Assembly: GCA_947258545.1 (NCBI GenBank)
Contig: CAMYJI010000007.1
Span: forward strand, 1-64,000
Origin: an uncultured Ectothiorhodospiraceae bacterium
GTDB lineage: Bacteria; Pseudomonadota; Gammaproteobacteria; UBA9214
Length of the DNA: 64,000 bases
Reading direction: 5' to 3'
Of this stretch, positions 36,201 through 46,300 are shown piece after piece. The notes beneath the pieces are model-generated. The model was not told the DNA's origin and ran no database searches. It was given only the letters and a program-made list of their open reading frames with translations. Both the position numbers and the translations under genes were made by a program. Every line of letters begins with the position of its first letter. Positions within the stretch are counted from its first letter, which is position 1.

Positions 36201-37836
36201 ATACCAGTGACATCACCAGTTCCTCACGGATCGGGTCGATCGGCGGATTGGTGACCTGGGCAAAATTCTGCTTGAAGTAGTTCGACAGGGGCTTGGACTT
36301 GTTGGAAAGCACGGCAATCGGGTTGTCTGCGCCCATGGAGCCGATCGCCTCCTGGCCGGTTACCGCCATTGGCGTCATCAGGAACTTGAGGTCCTCCTGG
36401 GTATAGCCGAAGGCCTGTTGCCGGTCGAGCAGCGTGTCCGGGGCAGGGGCCATGGCGCTGACCTGTCCCGGCAGGTCGGCCAGACGGATCTGAGTCTTGT
36501 CCAGCCATTCCTGGTAGGTGCGACTGTTGGCCAGTTCGGTCTTTAGTTCGGTGTCGTCGATGATGCGGCCCTGTTCCATGTCGATGAGGAACATCTTTCC
36601 GGGCTGCAGGCGCCACTTCTTGACGATGCGCTCCTCCGGGATGTCGAGTACGCCCATCTCAGAGGCCATCACCACGATGTCGTCGTCGGTGATCAGGTAG
36701 CGGGCCGGGCGCAGGCCGTTGCGGTCCAGGGTGGCGCCGATCTGGCGGCCATCGGTAAAGGCCACGGCGGCCGGGCCGTCCCAGGGTTCCATGAGGGCGG
36801 CATGGTATTCGTAAAAGGCTCGGCGGTTATCGTCCATCAGCGGATTGCCGGCCCAGGCCTCCGGGATCAGCATCATCATGGCGTGCGACAGGGAGTAGCC
36901 GCCACTGACCAGCAGTTCCAGGGCGTTGTCGAAACAGGCCGAGTCTGACTGGCCTTCAGCGATCAGTGGCCAGAGTTTCTGCAGGTCGTCACCGAACAGC
37001 TCCGAAGCCATGGTACTGCGGCGGGCGTTCATCCAGTTGATGTTGCCGCGCAGGGTGTTGATTTCGCCGTTGTGGGCGATCATGCGGAACGGCTGGGCCA
37101 GGTCCCACGAGGGGAAGGTGTTGGTCGAAAAACGCTGGTGCACCAGGGCCAGTGCCGAGTCCAGGCGCGGGTCCTTCAGATCCGGGTAGTAGCTATCCAC
37201 CTGGTTAGCCAGCAGCATGCCCTTGTAGGCCAGGGTGCGGGAGGACAGGGAGGGTACGTAGAAGCATTCGGCTTGCTCGATGCCCGAGTTACGCACCGCG
37301 TTTTCAACGCGCTTGCGGATAACGAACAGGGCGCGTTCGAAGTCGTCACCTGTGGTGCTCGCTTCACCGCGACCAATAAAGAGCTGGCGGACCAGCGGTT
37401 CCACATTCAGTACGCTGGCGCCAAGGCCTTTGTTGTCCGTGGGTACGTCACGCCAGCCAAGCAAAGTCTGGCCTTCTTCGCTGATAATTTGGCCGATGAG
37501 GGTCTCGCAGTGGTTGCGGGAGTCGGTAGTGCGTGGCAGAAACAGCATGCCGACGCCGTAGTCATCCACCGTGGGCAGTGTCATGCCGAGCTTGGCGCAT
37601 TCCTCTCGCAAGAAGCGATCCGGGATCTGCATCAGGATACCGGCACCGTCACCCGCGCGCGGGTCGGCACCCACTGCCCCGCGATGGGTCAGGTTCTCAA
37701 GTATCTGCAGCCCCTGGCGAATGATTTCATGACTCTTGCGACCCTTGACGTTGGCGACAAACCCGACACCACAGGCGTCGTGTTCATTGGCGGGGTCATA
37801 CAGGCCCTGTCTGGGTGGCAAGGTGCCATGCTTCAT
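33208..37836 (-). CDS. gltB: Glutamate synthase large subunit
   Basis: 1542 residues, full length. Cys22 ([11 protein letters not shown]) becomes the N-terminal nucleophile of the class II glutaminase domain after removal of a 21-residue propeptide. The central and FMN-binding synthase domain includes [10 protein letters not shown] and [10 protein letters not shown], the 3Fe-4S cysteines are in [13 protein letters not shown], and the C-terminal beta-helix domain ends near residue 1500. First gene of gltBD. Confidence 0.97.
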   Translation of the reverse strand: MKHGTLPPRQGLYDPANEHDACGVGFVANVKGRKSHEIIRQGLQILENLTHRGAVGADPRAGDGAGILMQIPDRFLREECAKLGMTLPTVDDYGVGMLFLPRTTDSRNHCETLIGQIISEEGQTLLGWRDVPTDNKGLGASVLNVEPLVRQLFIGRGEASTTGDDFERALFVIRKRVENAVRNSGIEQAECFYVPSLSSRTLAYKGMLLANQVDSYYPDLKDPRLDSALALVHQRFSTNTFPSWDLAQPFRMIAHNGEINTLRGNINWMNARRSTMASELFGDDLQKLWPLIAEGQSDSACFDNALELLVSGGYSLSHAMMMLIPEAWAGNPLMDDNRRAFYEYHAALMEPWDGPAAVAFTDGRQIGATLDRNGLRPARYLITDDDIVVMASEMGVLDIPEERIVKKWRLQPGKMFLIDMEQGRIIDDTELKTELANSRTYQEWLDKTQIRLADLPGQVSAMAPAPDTLLDRQQAFGYTQEDLKFLMTPMAVTGQEAIGSMGADNPIAVLSNKSKPLSNYFKQNFAQVTNPPIDPIREELVMSLVSLIGPRPNLLGHESGGEHMRLEVSQPILTNTDLERIRHIEDHTGGAFRTHTLDICYPAVQGVVGMQAALESVCQQAEAAIGEGNNILILSDRDIDADHIAIPALLATSAVHHHLVRAGLRTESGLVIETGSAREVHHFATLAGYGAEAINPYLAFETLDSIRSRLPGQLSEEETHSRYIKAVGKGLLKVMSKMGISTYQSYCGAQIFDAVGLSSEFVNRYFTGTATTIEGAGIDEIAAETVRWHGDAYGDAPIYRDKLDVGGDYAFRMRGEDHMWTPDTIAKLQHSTRANDARTFKEFAQLVNEQNERMLTLRGLFEFEFAAKPVPLEEVEPASEIVKRFSTGAMSFGSISYEAHTTLAIAMNRIGGKSNTGEGGELPERFLPMENGDSKRSAIKQVASGRFGVTTEYLINSDVIQIKMAQGAKPGEGGQLPGHKVDATIAQVRHSTPGVGLISPPPHHDIYSIEDLAQLIHDLKNANPKADISVKLVSEVGVGTVAAGVSKAHADHVTIAGYDGGTGASPLTSIKHAGSPWEIGLAETHQTLVLNNLRSRIAVQVDGGMRTGRDVVVGALLGADEFGFATAPLIVEGCIMMRKCHLNTCPVGVATQDPELRKRFTGKPEHVVNYFFFVAEEIRELMSRLGYRKLDDMIGQSQHLNMRRAINHWKARGLDFSRILTRPEAAPGVGIYHSEPQDHGLDKALDNELIRQAQPALEHKRPVRIDLPVRNTNRTVGAMLSGEVARRYGHAGLPEDSISITLRGTAGQSFGAFVARGISIELIGEGNDYVGKGLSGGRLVVYPPKKCPIVPEENIIVGNTVLYGAISGECYFRGVAGERFAVRNSGATAVVEGVGDHGCEYMTGGIVVVLGESGRNFAAGMSGGIAYVLDERGDFEQRCNLAMVELEPVLAEDDALENLEHQGGDLETHGKVDILHDMTRYDAQRLRQLIEQHVHYTDSTPGRHILENWNEYLTKFVKVMPVDYRRALQEMQAAKAAVSPAA

Positions 37837-38072
37837 GTGCGATATCCTATTGGTCCGAGTCTCCTAGCGCCAGGCCGTGCATGGCGATAAAAGCTCAATA
37901 TTACAGTTAGTTATAACGCCCTGGCGGTGGTTTCAAGGGGGGTGAATACAGGCACCCCCGCCCACGGCCAAAAGGCCGGTAAGTATAGCGCCGCCGGCCC
38001 GGTGGTTCAATTTGAGGAGGGAGGGTTTCCTTTGGATATTCAGGGGTATGCCATGAGGCCTGGGGCGTGAGC

Positions 38073-38321
38073 CTAGGTGCTTTGGGCCTGCATGAAGACG
38101 ACCTGGTAGCCACGCTTGAGCTGCTCGTCGCGGATGTTGATCAGGGCCGCTTCGGCGGTCTCGCGGTCCGGGTAGTGTTCGCGCAGCAGGCGTCCACCGG
38201 CGCCCTGGTAGCCCCACTCCCTGACCAGGGTCCAGCCCTCGATCAGGTCCTCCTGCAGGTGCAGGTGGTAGTAGCGGGGTGGTCGGTCACCCTGCGGTGG
38301 GATTTGCATGTAGATACGCAT
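38073..38321 (-). CDS. WGR domain protein
   Basis: 82 residues forming a single WGR domain: RYYHLHLQEDLIEGWTLVREWGYQG followed by DRETAEAALINIRDEQLKRGYQVV. WGR domains bind nucleic acids in PARPs and MolR-like regulators, and single-domain bacterial versions have no known function. It stands alone between gltB and a repeat-rich spacer. Confidence 0.82.
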   Translation of the reverse strand: MRIYMQIPPQGDRPPRYYHLHLQEDLIEGWTLVREWGYQGAGGRLLREHYPDRETAEAALINIRDEQLKRGYQVVFMQAQST

Positions 38322-38352
38322 TTCAATTTATATCGGCTTATGAAATAAACTA

Positions 38353-38704
38353 TTCACCGCAGAGACGCTGAGTACACAGAGAAATAAAATCAAAAATTCT
38401 AAAAAATAATAAGTTCAACAATCCCAAGTTTCTTGGCTCTGCAGATGCACAGTAAATTGTTGTTGACCAGGTATTGTTTGAAGCATTTTCTCTGCGTCCT
38501 CTGCGTCCTCTGCGTCTCTGCGGTGATATTGGTTCTGAACTGATTTTAGTTCTTTGCACCTTTTTGCCAACTACTCCAGGCGTTACCCTGCCTCCAGCTG
38601 TCACTTCGGACTTCCTCGGCAATTGCTCCTGCATGGCCCAGGCCAGTCTCTCGACCGGTTCCCGGTCTCACCTTCTCCCTGCAGTCGTGCGCCTTTGCGG
38701 TGAA
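38353..38704. repeat. MITE-like element followed by second repeat block
   Basis: TTCACCGCAGAGACGC at 38353–38368 pairs with inverted CTCTGCG units ending CTCTGCGGTGA at about 38488–38526. The block at 38617–38691 repeats that of 30008–30100 almost exactly, ending in GCCTTTGCGGTGAA, another inverse copy of the first repeat. The spacer, from 38322 to the dgt end, has no gene. Confidence 0.75.
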
Positions 38705-38737
38705 TTTTGTCCCATGACCAGTACTACTGTGCATCGA

Positions 38738-39910
38738 TCAGATCGAGGGATTGAAGGTGCGCTCGTATTCGGCGATGGCGTAGCGGTCGGTCATGCCGGC
38801 GATATAGTCGGCGATGGCGCGGGCCCGGCCGTCCCTGCCGCCGTTGCGCTCGCTCAGGGCCGTTTGCGCTTGTGCCGCTTCCGGCATCAGCCGGGGATCA
38901 TCGATGTAGGCCTCGAACAGCGCCGTGATGGTGCGCGCGGCCTTGGCGGTCATGCGATGGACGCGGTAGTGGCGATAGAGGTTGGTGCGCAGGAAGCGTT
39001 TCAGCTCCAGGTTCTGCTCGCGCATGCGGTCACTGAAGGCTATCAGCGGACTGTCCTGATGGCGCACTGCGCCGATATCGGCGGGTGCGGCCTGCTGGAG
39101 CCTGGCGATACTGGTCTCGACCAGGTCGGTGACCTGGCAATTGATCAATCGCCGAACGACCTCGTGGATGGTACGGCGTGGCGGTAGTGCCGGATAGTCA
39201 TGGCGAACGATTTCGTACTGCTCGCGAAACAGGGCGACCTCGTTCAGTGTCTCCACCTCGATCAGTCCCGAGCGCAGCCCGTCGTCGACGTCGTGACTGT
39301 TATAGGCGATTTCATCCGCCAGGTTGGTCAGCTGTGCCTCCAGTGACGGCTGGTGTTTCTCTATAAAACGGCGGCCCAGGTCACCGAGGCCCTCGGCGTG
39401 CTTGCGCGAGCAATGCTTGAGGATGCCTTCGCGGGTTTCGAAGGTCAGGTTGAGTCCCGGGAACTCGGCGTAGCGTTCTTCCAGTTCATCGACTACGCGC
39501 AGGGATTGCAGGTTGTGTTCGAAACCCCCGTAATTCTTCATGCAGGCATTGAGTGCATCCTGGCCGGCGTGACCGAAGGGCGTGTGGCCAAGGTCATGGG
39601 CCAGGGCGATACCTTCGGTCAGGTCCTCGTTCAGGCGCAGGGCGCGGGCAATCGAGCGGGCGACCTGGGCGACCTCGATGGAGTGTGTCAGCCGGGTGCG
39701 GAACAGGTCCCCCTCGTGGTTGACGAACACCTGGGTCTTGTATTCCAGGCGCCGGAATGCGGCGGAATGGATGACGCGGTCGCGGTCGCGTTGGAATTCG
39801 CTGCGCATGACGGGGTGTGGCTCCGGGTGCCGGCGGCCACGGGAACAGGACTCGGTGACCGCGTACGCCGCGAGTGTCGAGCCATGGGGCGTACCGGTGC
39901 TGGTATCCAT
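38738..39910 (-). CDS. dgt: Deoxyguanosinetriphosphate triphosphohydrolase-like protein
   Basis: 390 residues. HD-domain residues are visible in [12 protein letters not shown] and [13 protein letters not shown], and the later [12 protein letters not shown] supplies the remaining metal ligand. It belongs to the dNTPase group that cuts dNTPs to the nucleoside and triphosphate, and is nearer the Thermus-like subgroup than E. coli Dgt in length. It begins five bases after the aroB stop, so aroK–aroB–dgt may be co-transcribed. Confidence 0.9.
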   Translation of the reverse strand: MDTSTGTPHGSTLAAYAVTESCSRGRRHPEPHPVMRSEFQRDRDRVIHSAAFRRLEYKTQVFVNHEGDLFRTRLTHSIEVAQVARSIARALRLNEDLTEGIALAHDLGHTPFGHAGQDALNACMKNYGGFEHNLQSLRVVDELEERYAEFPGLNLTFETREGILKHCSRKHAEGLGDLGRRFIEKHQPSLEAQLTNLADEIAYNSHDVDDGLRSGLIEVETLNEVALFREQYEIVRHDYPALPPRRTIHEVVRRLINCQVTDLVETSIARLQQAAPADIGAVRHQDSPLIAFSDRMREQNLELKRFLRTNLYRHYRVHRMTAKAARTITALFEAYIDDPRLMPEAAQAQTALSERNGGRDGRARAIADYIAGMTDRYAIAEYERTFNPSI

Positions 39911-39915
39911 TCCGT

Positions 39916-40992
39916 TCAGGCGGCAGATGTCAGGGTTTCGTTCAGCAGGCCGGGCTTGAAGTCGCCACTAACCACGGCCTCGCCGATGGCCTTGAGCAGG
40001 ATCAGCCGCAGGCCACCGTCGATGACCTTTTTGTCGACGGCCATCAGCTCCATGAAGCGCGTTTCATCCATTTCGTCCGGGGCGCGTGTCGGCAGGCCGG
40101 CGCGCTGCAGCAGTGCCTCGATGCGATCAACATCCGCTTGTGACAGCCACCGGTGCCGAGCGGACAGGTCGGCGGCCATCAGCATACCGGTGGCAATCGC
40201 CTCGCCATGCAGCCAGCTGCCGTAACCGGTGCCGGTCTCGATGGCGTGGCCGAAGGTATGTCCCAGGTTGAGCAGGGCGCGCTGCCCGCTTTCGCGTTCA
40301 TCCGCGGCGACGATTTCAGCCTTTATCGTACAGGAACGTTCGATGGCATGGCCCAGGGCGCTTTTGTCGCGGGCCTTGAGGCGGTCGATGTGGGCTTCCA
40401 GCCAGTCAAAAAAACCGGCATCACGAATCAGGCCGTACTTGATGACCTCGGCGAGGCCGGCGGCCAGCTGCCGGTCGTCCAGGGTATCCAGGGTATTGGT
40501 GTCGATCAGGACACAGCCCGGCTGATAGAAGGTCCCGATCATGTTTTTGCCCAGGGCGTGGTTGACCCCGGTCTTGCCGCCCACCGAGGAGTCGACCTGC
40601 GCCAGCAGGGTGGTCGGGATCTGCAGAAAGGCCACACCGCGCTGGTAGCTGGCGGCGGCGAAGCCGGTGATGTCGCCCACCACCCCGCCGCCGAGCGCCA
40701 CCAGCGTACAGCTGCGGTTGAAGCGCTTCTCCAGCAGGGCGTCGAAGATCAGATTCAGCGTGTCCAGGGTCTTGTATTGTTCACCGTCGGGAAGGATCAC
40801 GGTTTCCAGTTCGAATCCCGTGAACAATTGTTGCACGCTGTCCAGGTACAGGGGCCCGACGGTCTCATTGGTGACCACCATGAGCTGGCGGCCCTTGACG
40901 TGCCCGGTGATCAGTTCGGGCCGTTGCAACAGGTCCTGCCCGATATGGATCGGGTAGCTGCGGTCGCCGAGGTCAACGGAGAGTGTCTTCAT
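39916..40992 (-). CDS. aroB: 3-dehydroquinate synthase
   Basis: 358 residues, full length. [53 protein letters not shown] and the zinc-ligand HTFGHAIE region are all present. NAD-dependent cyclisation of DAHP is the second shikimate-pathway step. It lies about 80 bases after aroK, the usual aroKB arrangement. Confidence 0.97.
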   Translation of the reverse strand: MKTLSVDLGDRSYPIHIGQDLLQRPELITGHVKGRQLMVVTNETVGPLYLDSVQQLFTGFELETVILPDGEQYKTLDTLNLIFDALLEKRFNRSCTLVALGGGVVGDITGFAAASYQRGVAFLQIPTTLLAQVDSSVGGKTGVNHALGKNMIGTFYQPGCVLIDTNTLDTLDDRQLAAGLAEVIKYGLIRDAGFFDWLEAHIDRLKARDKSALGHAIERSCTIKAEIVAADERESGQRALLNLGHTFGHAIETGTGYGSWLHGEAIATGMLMAADLSARHRWLSQADVDRIEALLQRAGLPTRAPDEMDETRFMELMAVDKKVIDGGLRLILLKAIGEAVVSGDFKPGLLNETLTSAA

Positions 40993-41072
40993 GTGCTGGA
41001 ACTACAACTCGAGTCAGTAAAGCAGCATATAGGATACCCGATGGTATGGGCAAACCGTGCCGTGCCGGGTGG

Positions 41073-41591
41073 TCAGTCGTCTTCCAGCAGCTCCAGGATC
41101 TCGTGGACCACATCCCGGACGCGTTTGGAGTCGGTGTTGATGACCCGGTCCGCCGTTTCCCGGTAGAGCGGCTCGCGGACCGCCATCAATTCCTCGAGAC
41201 GCCGGCGCGGATTCTCGGTCTGCAGCAGCGGACGGTTACGGTCCCTGCGGGTGCGCGCCAGTTGCTGGTCCACGGAGGCATGCAGGTAGATCGTTTGGCC
41301 GCGGTCAGCGAGGTGGGCACGGTTGACCGGATCCAGTATGGCGCCCCCGCCGGTGGCGAGCACGATGCCCGTCATGCGGGTCAGTTCGTCGATGATCACG
41401 CTTTCCCGCTTGCGGAAACCGGCTTCCCCCTCGAGCTCGAAGATCAGCGGGATGTCCACACCGGTGCGCCGTTCAATCTCGTGGTCACTGTCCTGAAACT
41501 CCAGCTTGAGCTGTTTTGCCAGCTGGCGGCCGATGGTGGACTTGCCGGCACCCATGGGACCGATGAGGAAGATGTTCTCCTGTGTTTTCAT
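41073..41591 (-). CDS. aroK: Shikimate kinase
   Basis: 172 residues. Walker [10 protein letters not shown] (residues 11–19), [11 protein letters not shown] for shikimate binding, ATGGGAIL and the lid Arg in [10 protein letters not shown] are as in AroK. It phosphorylates shikimate at O3. It is the first gene of aroK–aroB. In many gammaproteobacteria pilQ directly precedes aroK; here an Ig-like lipoprotein gene intervenes. Confidence 0.96.
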   Translation of the reverse strand: MKTQENIFLIGPMGAGKSTIGRQLAKQLKLEFQDSDHEIERRTGVDIPLIFELEGEAGFRKRESVIIDELTRMTGIVLATGGGAILDPVNRAHLADRGQTIYLHASVDQQLARTRRDRNRPLLQTENPRRRLEELMAVREPLYRETADRVINTDSKRVRDVVHEILELLEDD

Positions 41592-41661
41592 ACCGGGTGG
41601 TTAGCCAGTCGGGATCCAGTAAATCGTCGCTATAGGCGTCTTGTGGAAAATATCATACATA

Positions 41662-41702
41662 AAAAAAGCCCCGTGTTCGCAATGAACAGCGGGGCTTTTT
41701 TT
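41662..41702 (-). terminator. Terminator, able to act in both directions
   Basis: AGCCCC(G)TGTTC pairs with GAACA(GC)GGGGCT (41667–41696), with A7 on one side and T7 on the other. On the minus strand it ends transcription from the pil/lipoprotein operon, insulating aroK. Confidence 0.88.
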
Positions 41703-41715
41703 GTATCTACTGGAT

Positions 41716-43530
41716 TTAGTCGGTCAGCGGAATAAACCTGATTTCGTTTCCCGACCTGAGGATGATGTTGCCGGTACTCGGAGTATCGTCTGCTTCTATA
41801 ACGAATTGGACGGAGTAGGGTCCGTAACCGGCGGTGTTCGGCATCGTATAGGAAGTCGGTCCAACCAGCTTACCATTCGCGGTCTCGATGCTGATGGTCT
41901 CCCCGGCACCCGGCACCTGGCCACGGATATCCCAGCTGCGTACCTGGATGGTGACAGAGCCAGTGGCTGAAATATCAATGCCTCCGCCGAAGCATGACGG
42001 GTCGGCGGGAAAGAAACCGGAGGTCGGATCGATCGTGAACAGGCGGGCATCGCCGCAGACCGGATCGGCAGGATTGAAGGCCGGATCGGGTGGGGTTGCA
42101 TTGATGATCTGATCGTCATCGGTCATGACGATGACGTTCTGGCTGCGAACATGGACATGGATCGGATCCAGCGGGTCACAGATGGCCGGGTTGCTATGGG
42201 CACAGAGTACCCCGTTGTACATGTCATCGGGTAAGTCGTAGGTGTTGTCGACATCGAAATCGAGGAATTCCTCGGCGCCGGTCAGGATGTTGGAGTCATC
42301 ATCCCGGATGCCATCCTCGTTGTCGTCACGGTAGGCCTCAGGCAGGTCACCAAAGAACGGCAGGCCCGCGAACAGGTCGGCGTCATCGAAATCGCCGCTG
42401 CCGTTTACATCAGTAAAGGATTCGTCACCCGTGGCCGTGGCCAGGAGGGTCACGCGACCGTCATGGGGCCTGGGATCACTGCTGGTCCAGATGACGGTGC
42501 AGGTGCCGGCAACCGTCTCGCAATTGCCTTCAATAAAACCGCCTTCCGTGGTGAAGGCGACCGAGGTGCCGTCCGGGGCGGGGTTATTGAAGTGATCGGC
42601 CGCAAAAATGGTCACTTCAGTGGTCACGCCATTGACGTCGTAGGGGTCGCCCGGAAGATTTTGTGTGACCACGGCCAGTGAGAAGCTGTCCTGGTCGGGT
42701 ACGCCGGTCGTGATGGTCAGGGCCACCGACTGGGTGGATATGGACGTGCCGGTGACGGTGGCGGTCACGCGAACGGCCGTGTGCACAAGCCCGGAATTCA
42801 CTATCACCTGCACCTCACCGGCACTGTTGCTGAAGCCCGAGGTGCTGATTACACCGCCAGTAAAGGTGATGCCCCCCAGGGTCGTGCTGAGTTCAAAATC
42901 GACTTCCTGGTTTCGGACCACACCACCGGTGTCATCCAGGACCTTGAAAATGACGGTGGAGGTCTCCTGCAGGTCTGTGCCACCGGTGCCCTTGATGGCG
43001 ATGGTTTCAGGGGTGGCTGATACAAATGTGATCGATCCCACTGTTGCCGGCAGGACAGTGATCTCGCCCGAGGCGGTTAACTGGGTCCCGTCGACTGTGG
43101 CTGTGGCGGTGATTGTGTCAGTGATATCACATCCCAGGGCGGCATAGTTGCTGATCGACCTGCCGTTGTTCGTTGTTACAGGGCTGTCAAGTGTCGCCTG
43201 TCCCGTGCCTGTGCAAGTGGAGGAGAAACTGATGTCGGTTGACGTGGTGAAGGGTGTCGTGCAATCACTGTCAATAACCAGGCTGGCCTCGACGCTGGTG
43301 GTACCGCCAGCCGATAGAGGGTCAACACCGACGGATACCACGCCTTCGGTGAATGTGCCTCCAGTGCAATTGCCAATGCGTACGTCCTGGGTCGTCGTCG
43401 CGCCGGTTCCAGTACCAGTACCAGTACCTGTACCGGCACCAGGATCTACAAAGACATTGTCGCTCCCCCCACAGGCGGTGAGCAGGCTTGAAAGCAGGAT
43501 TACCGCAAGCCTTTGCGTATATATGGACAT
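41716..43530 (-). CDS. Ig-like (Big-domain) surface lipoprotein
   Basis: 604 residues from ATG 43530, which follows AGGGAG. The lipobox LLTAC at about residue 19 is followed by a (GT)n linker and repeated bacterial Ig-like beta modules (VEASLVIDSDCT, DGTQLTASGEITV, VRVTATVTGTSIS, VTLLATATGDESF). A calcium-binding-like acidic stretch DVNGSGDFDDADLF and EDGIRDDDSN resembles EF-hand/dockerin loops. Its position after pilQ suggests an outer-membrane or pilus-associated role, but no specific family was recognised. Confidence 0.8.
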   Translation of the reverse strand: MSIYTQRLAVILLSSLLTACGGSDNVFVDPGAGTGTGTGTGTGATTTQDVRIGNCTGGTFTEGVVSVGVDPLSAGGTTSVEASLVIDSDCTTPFTTSTDISFSSTCTGTGQATLDSPVTTNNGRSISNYAALGCDITDTITATATVDGTQLTASGEITVLPATVGSITFVSATPETIAIKGTGGTDLQETSTVIFKVLDDTGGVVRNQEVDFELSTTLGGITFTGGVISTSGFSNSAGEVQVIVNSGLVHTAVRVTATVTGTSISTQSVALTITTGVPDQDSFSLAVVTQNLPGDPYDVNGVTTEVTIFAADHFNNPAPDGTSVAFTTEGGFIEGNCETVAGTCTVIWTSSDPRPHDGRVTLLATATGDESFTDVNGSGDFDDADLFAGLPFFGDLPEAYRDDNEDGIRDDDSNILTGAEEFLDFDVDNTYDLPDDMYNGVLCAHSNPAICDPLDPIHVHVRSQNVIVMTDDDQIINATPPDPAFNPADPVCGDARLFTIDPTSGFFPADPSCFGGGIDISATGSVTIQVRSWDIRGQVPGAGETISIETANGKLVGPTSYTMPNTAGYGPYSVQFVIEADDTPSTGNIILRSGNEIRFIPLTD

Positions 43531-43598
43531 ATTCACTCCCTAGACTGAGTCGATGTTCAAGTCCTGCCGGATTGGATATCCAGCTGTAATTTCGGGTA

Positions 43599-45740
43599 TC
43601 AGTTGGATACTAATCCTTCCTTGATGATCTTCGGCGTCACGAAGATCAGCAGCTCTTCCATTTGATTTACCATCCTGGTGGTCTTGAAGAGGTAACCGAG
43701 TCCGGGAAGGTCGCCAAAGAACGGCACCTTGTCAACCTCGTCGCGCGTGGTTTGCTCGTAGATCCCGCCGAGGACCAGGGTCTGGCCGTTGTCGACCAGC
43801 ACCTGGGTCCTGACTTCCTGGGTATCGATGCTGGGGACGAAATTGAAGACTTCACCGACGCTGTCCTTGTTGACGGCCAGATCCATGATGATCCGGTCAT
43901 CCGGTGTGATCTGCGGTGTGACCTGCAGGCTCAGGACCGCCTTTTTGAACGACACCGAGGTGGCGCCACTCGAGGAGGCTTCCTGGTAAGGTATTTCGGT
44001 GCCCGACTCGATCACTGCTTCCTGGGCGTTGGAGGTGATGACCCGTGGCGATGAGATCACCTCGCCGCGTCCTTCGCGCTGCATGGCGGTCAGTTCGAGG
44101 TCGAGCAGGTAGTCGGAGTCCAGCAGCGCCATGGCGATGCGGCCGATGCTGTTGACCGGTGAATTCACATTCAGGCGGTCATTGAGGCCTGGCAGGTCAA
44201 CCGGGAAGGGATCGCCTCCTGAATTGAGGTTGTCCGCGGCGTCATTGATGATGTCATCGGTGCCGAAAACACTGCCTGTGGTGGTGAAGGCGCCGTCACT
44301 GCCGACTTCCGCGCCTGCAGTGAAGCCCAGGCGCACCCCCAGGTCGCGACTGTAGTCGTCATTGGCGAGCACGATGCGCGATTCGATCAGGACCTGCCGG
44401 ACCGGGATGTCCAGCCTGGCGACCAGCTTGCGGATCTCGACCAGCTTTTCCGCCGTATCCTGGACCAGGAGCGTATTGGTGCGTTCGTCGATGATGACGG
44501 TGCCGCGGTCGGATAGCAGCGATGTCTCGCCGGTCTTTAGAAGTGCAGAAAGTGCAGCGGCCTTGGCGTAGTTGACCTGGATGAAATCGGAATACAAAGG
44601 CTCGAGTTCTTCGATCTGCTTCTGGGACTCAAGCTCGAGTTTCTCACGCGCGGCAATCTCCTCGCTGGGTGCGACCAGCATGACGTTGCCGGTCTGGCGC
44701 ATTGCCAGGCCCTTGGTCTTCAGGATGATGTCCAGGGCCTGGTCCCATGGAACGTTCTTGAGGCGCAGTGTCAGGCTGCCGGAGACCGTGTCGCTGACTA
44801 CGATATTGATGCCGGTGAAATCGGCGATGAGCTGCAAGACCGAGCGCACCTCGATGTCCTGGAAGTTCAGTGACAGGCGTTCGCCGACATAGCCGAATTC
44901 ATCCTTCTTGCGCTCTTCGGCCTCCTCCTTGGTGACCTCCCTGACCTCGATGATGAATTCGTTGCCGGTCTGATAGGCAAGGTGCTCATACTCGCCCATG
45001 GGGGTGATGACCATGTGAACGTTATCGCCCCGGGTCTGGGTGTCGATCGTCTTCACCGGGGTGGCAAAATCCAGCACATCCAGGCGGCGTTCGAGTTCAG
45101 TGGGCAAGTGGGCACGGTAGAAGTCGACAATCACCTTGCCACCTTCCTGCTGCATGTCAGCCGGGATGGAGGGGTCGGACAGGCGTACGATCACGCGGGC
45201 CTGGCCTTCCTCACCGCGCCGGAAGTCCACATTCTCGATCTGGGGACGGGCGTCGCCCTTGGCCTGAGCAACCATGGCGGCTGCCGCGGTTTGCTGTTTG
45301 CCGCTGCCCTGTACGGTAACAATGACCTTGTTGCCTTCGGCATATGTTTCATAGGGGACCATTTCCACCAGGTTGACGATCACGCGGGTGCGCCCCTGTG
45401 CCTCGATGGCAGTGACGCTTTCTGCCATACCGATGCCGATGCTGTGTGTGCGTTGGACGAGCCCGTTACTGGTGTTCGGCAGGTCCAGTGCAATGCGTGC
45501 CGGATTATCAATGGTGAAGCTCAGCGGGGCAGAGGCCGGGCTGTTCATCGTGAGCGTGATCTGGGCCTTGTTTCCCGGTAGGCCGGCAAATTCAACTGCC
45601 GTCAGGGTGTTGCTTGTGGCGGAATCGGCGGCCTGGACGGATGCGAGGCCGCTGGCAAGGAACAGGGCATAGACTGTCAGGTGTGCTATCCAGCTGCCAG
45701 TGCGCCGGCCCGAAAATACTTTGGTTAACGATGCGGTCAT
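43599..45740 (-). CDS. pilQ: Type IV pilus secretin PilQ
   Basis: 713 residues. A signal peptide, two AMIN domains (peptidoglycan binding; residues about 45–250), a secretin/TonB short N-terminal domain (LSLNFQDIEVRSVLQLIADF), N-domains and the C-terminal secretin ring (VISSPRVITSNAQEAVIESGTEIP, VLVDNGQTLVLGGIYEQ). It forms the outer-membrane pore for pili. Last of the five pil genes, followed by the lipoprotein gene 68 bases on. Confidence 0.96.
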   Translation of the reverse strand: MTASLTKVFSGRRTGSWIAHLTVYALFLASGLASVQAADSATSNTLTAVEFAGLPGNKAQITLTMNSPASAPLSFTIDNPARIALDLPNTSNGLVQRTHSIGIGMAESVTAIEAQGRTRVIVNLVEMVPYETYAEGNKVIVTVQGSGKQQTAAAAMVAQAKGDARPQIENVDFRRGEEGQARVIVRLSDPSIPADMQQEGGKVIVDFYRAHLPTELERRLDVLDFATPVKTIDTQTRGDNVHMVITPMGEYEHLAYQTGNEFIIEVREVTKEEAEERKKDEFGYVGERLSLNFQDIEVRSVLQLIADFTGINIVVSDTVSGSLTLRLKNVPWDQALDIILKTKGLAMRQTGNVMLVAPSEEIAAREKLELESQKQIEELEPLYSDFIQVNYAKAAALSALLKTGETSLLSDRGTVIIDERTNTLLVQDTAEKLVEIRKLVARLDIPVRQVLIESRIVLANDDYSRDLGVRLGFTAGAEVGSDGAFTTTGSVFGTDDIINDAADNLNSGGDPFPVDLPGLNDRLNVNSPVNSIGRIAMALLDSDYLLDLELTAMQREGRGEVISSPRVITSNAQEAVIESGTEIPYQEASSSGATSVSFKKAVLSLQVTPQITPDDRIIMDLAVNKDSVGEVFNFVPSIDTQEVRTQVLVDNGQTLVLGGIYEQTTRDEVDKVPFFGDLPGLGYLFKTTRMVNQMEELLIFVTPKIIKEGLVSN

Positions 45741-45757
45741 TGCGATTCCCCCGTGGA

Positions 45758-46300
45758 TTATTCGCTGATTGCGATCGAGGCCTGGCGTTCCATCCAGCCT
45801 CCGAGTCCATCAGGAATGATTTCCATTAGTTCAACCTCGAATTCTGATACACGAATAATCTTGCCGTAATTCTGTCCCAGGTAGTTACCGTGCTGTACAC
45901 GGTGAATGGTGTCCTCGGTGTCCAGTACCAATGCCCAGGAATCCTGGTCCTGCTCCAGGGTGCCGACCATGCGCAGGCTGTCCAGCGGGTATTCTTCCAG
46001 GGGTTCTCTGGGTCGTTCGAAGTCCGGCTTGATTCCGCTGCCGCCGGCCTGCGCCACCGATTTCGGTGCATGGGCGAATGTCGGGGGTGTAAAGGGATCG
46101 CGATGCTCGTGTGCCAGGTAGATAAATGATTCATACGGCTCGAATTCCGGCAGAGGTTCGATGGCCGATCGCTGCTGGCTTTTGGTCTCTTTGACATAGT
46201 CCTCGAGGTCTGCCGTCGGTTTACCCGTACAGGCAGCCATGCTGCCGGATACGGCGATTGCGGTCAGCCAGCGTAGCATATTGTTGCAGCCCCACTTCAT
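45758..46300 (-). CDS. pilP: Type IV pilus lipoprotein PilP
   Basis: 180 residues with a lipobox (SMAAC) and the C-terminal HR-type domain (LDSLRMVGTLEQDQDSWALV…VQHGNYLGQNYGKI). It links PilN/PilO to PilQ. Its ATG overlaps the pilO stop as ATGA, which supports the longer start at 46300 over the ATG at 46279 nearer the signal peptide. Confidence 0.93.
   Translation of the reverse strand: MKWGCNNMLRWLTAIAVSGSMAACTGKPTADLEDYVKETKSQQRSAIEPLPEFEPYESFIYLAHEHRDPFTPPTFAHAPKSVAQAGGSGIKPDFERPREPLEEYPLDSLRMVGTLEQDQDSWALVLDTEDTIHRVQHGNYLGQNYGKIIRVSEFEVELMEIIPDGLGGWMERQASIAISE

Noticed and set aside
43380-43440. Phase-variable repeat in the Ig-like lipoprotein linker
   Set aside because: The repeated unit is six bases, so length changes would not alter the reading frame. 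At most it varies linker length.
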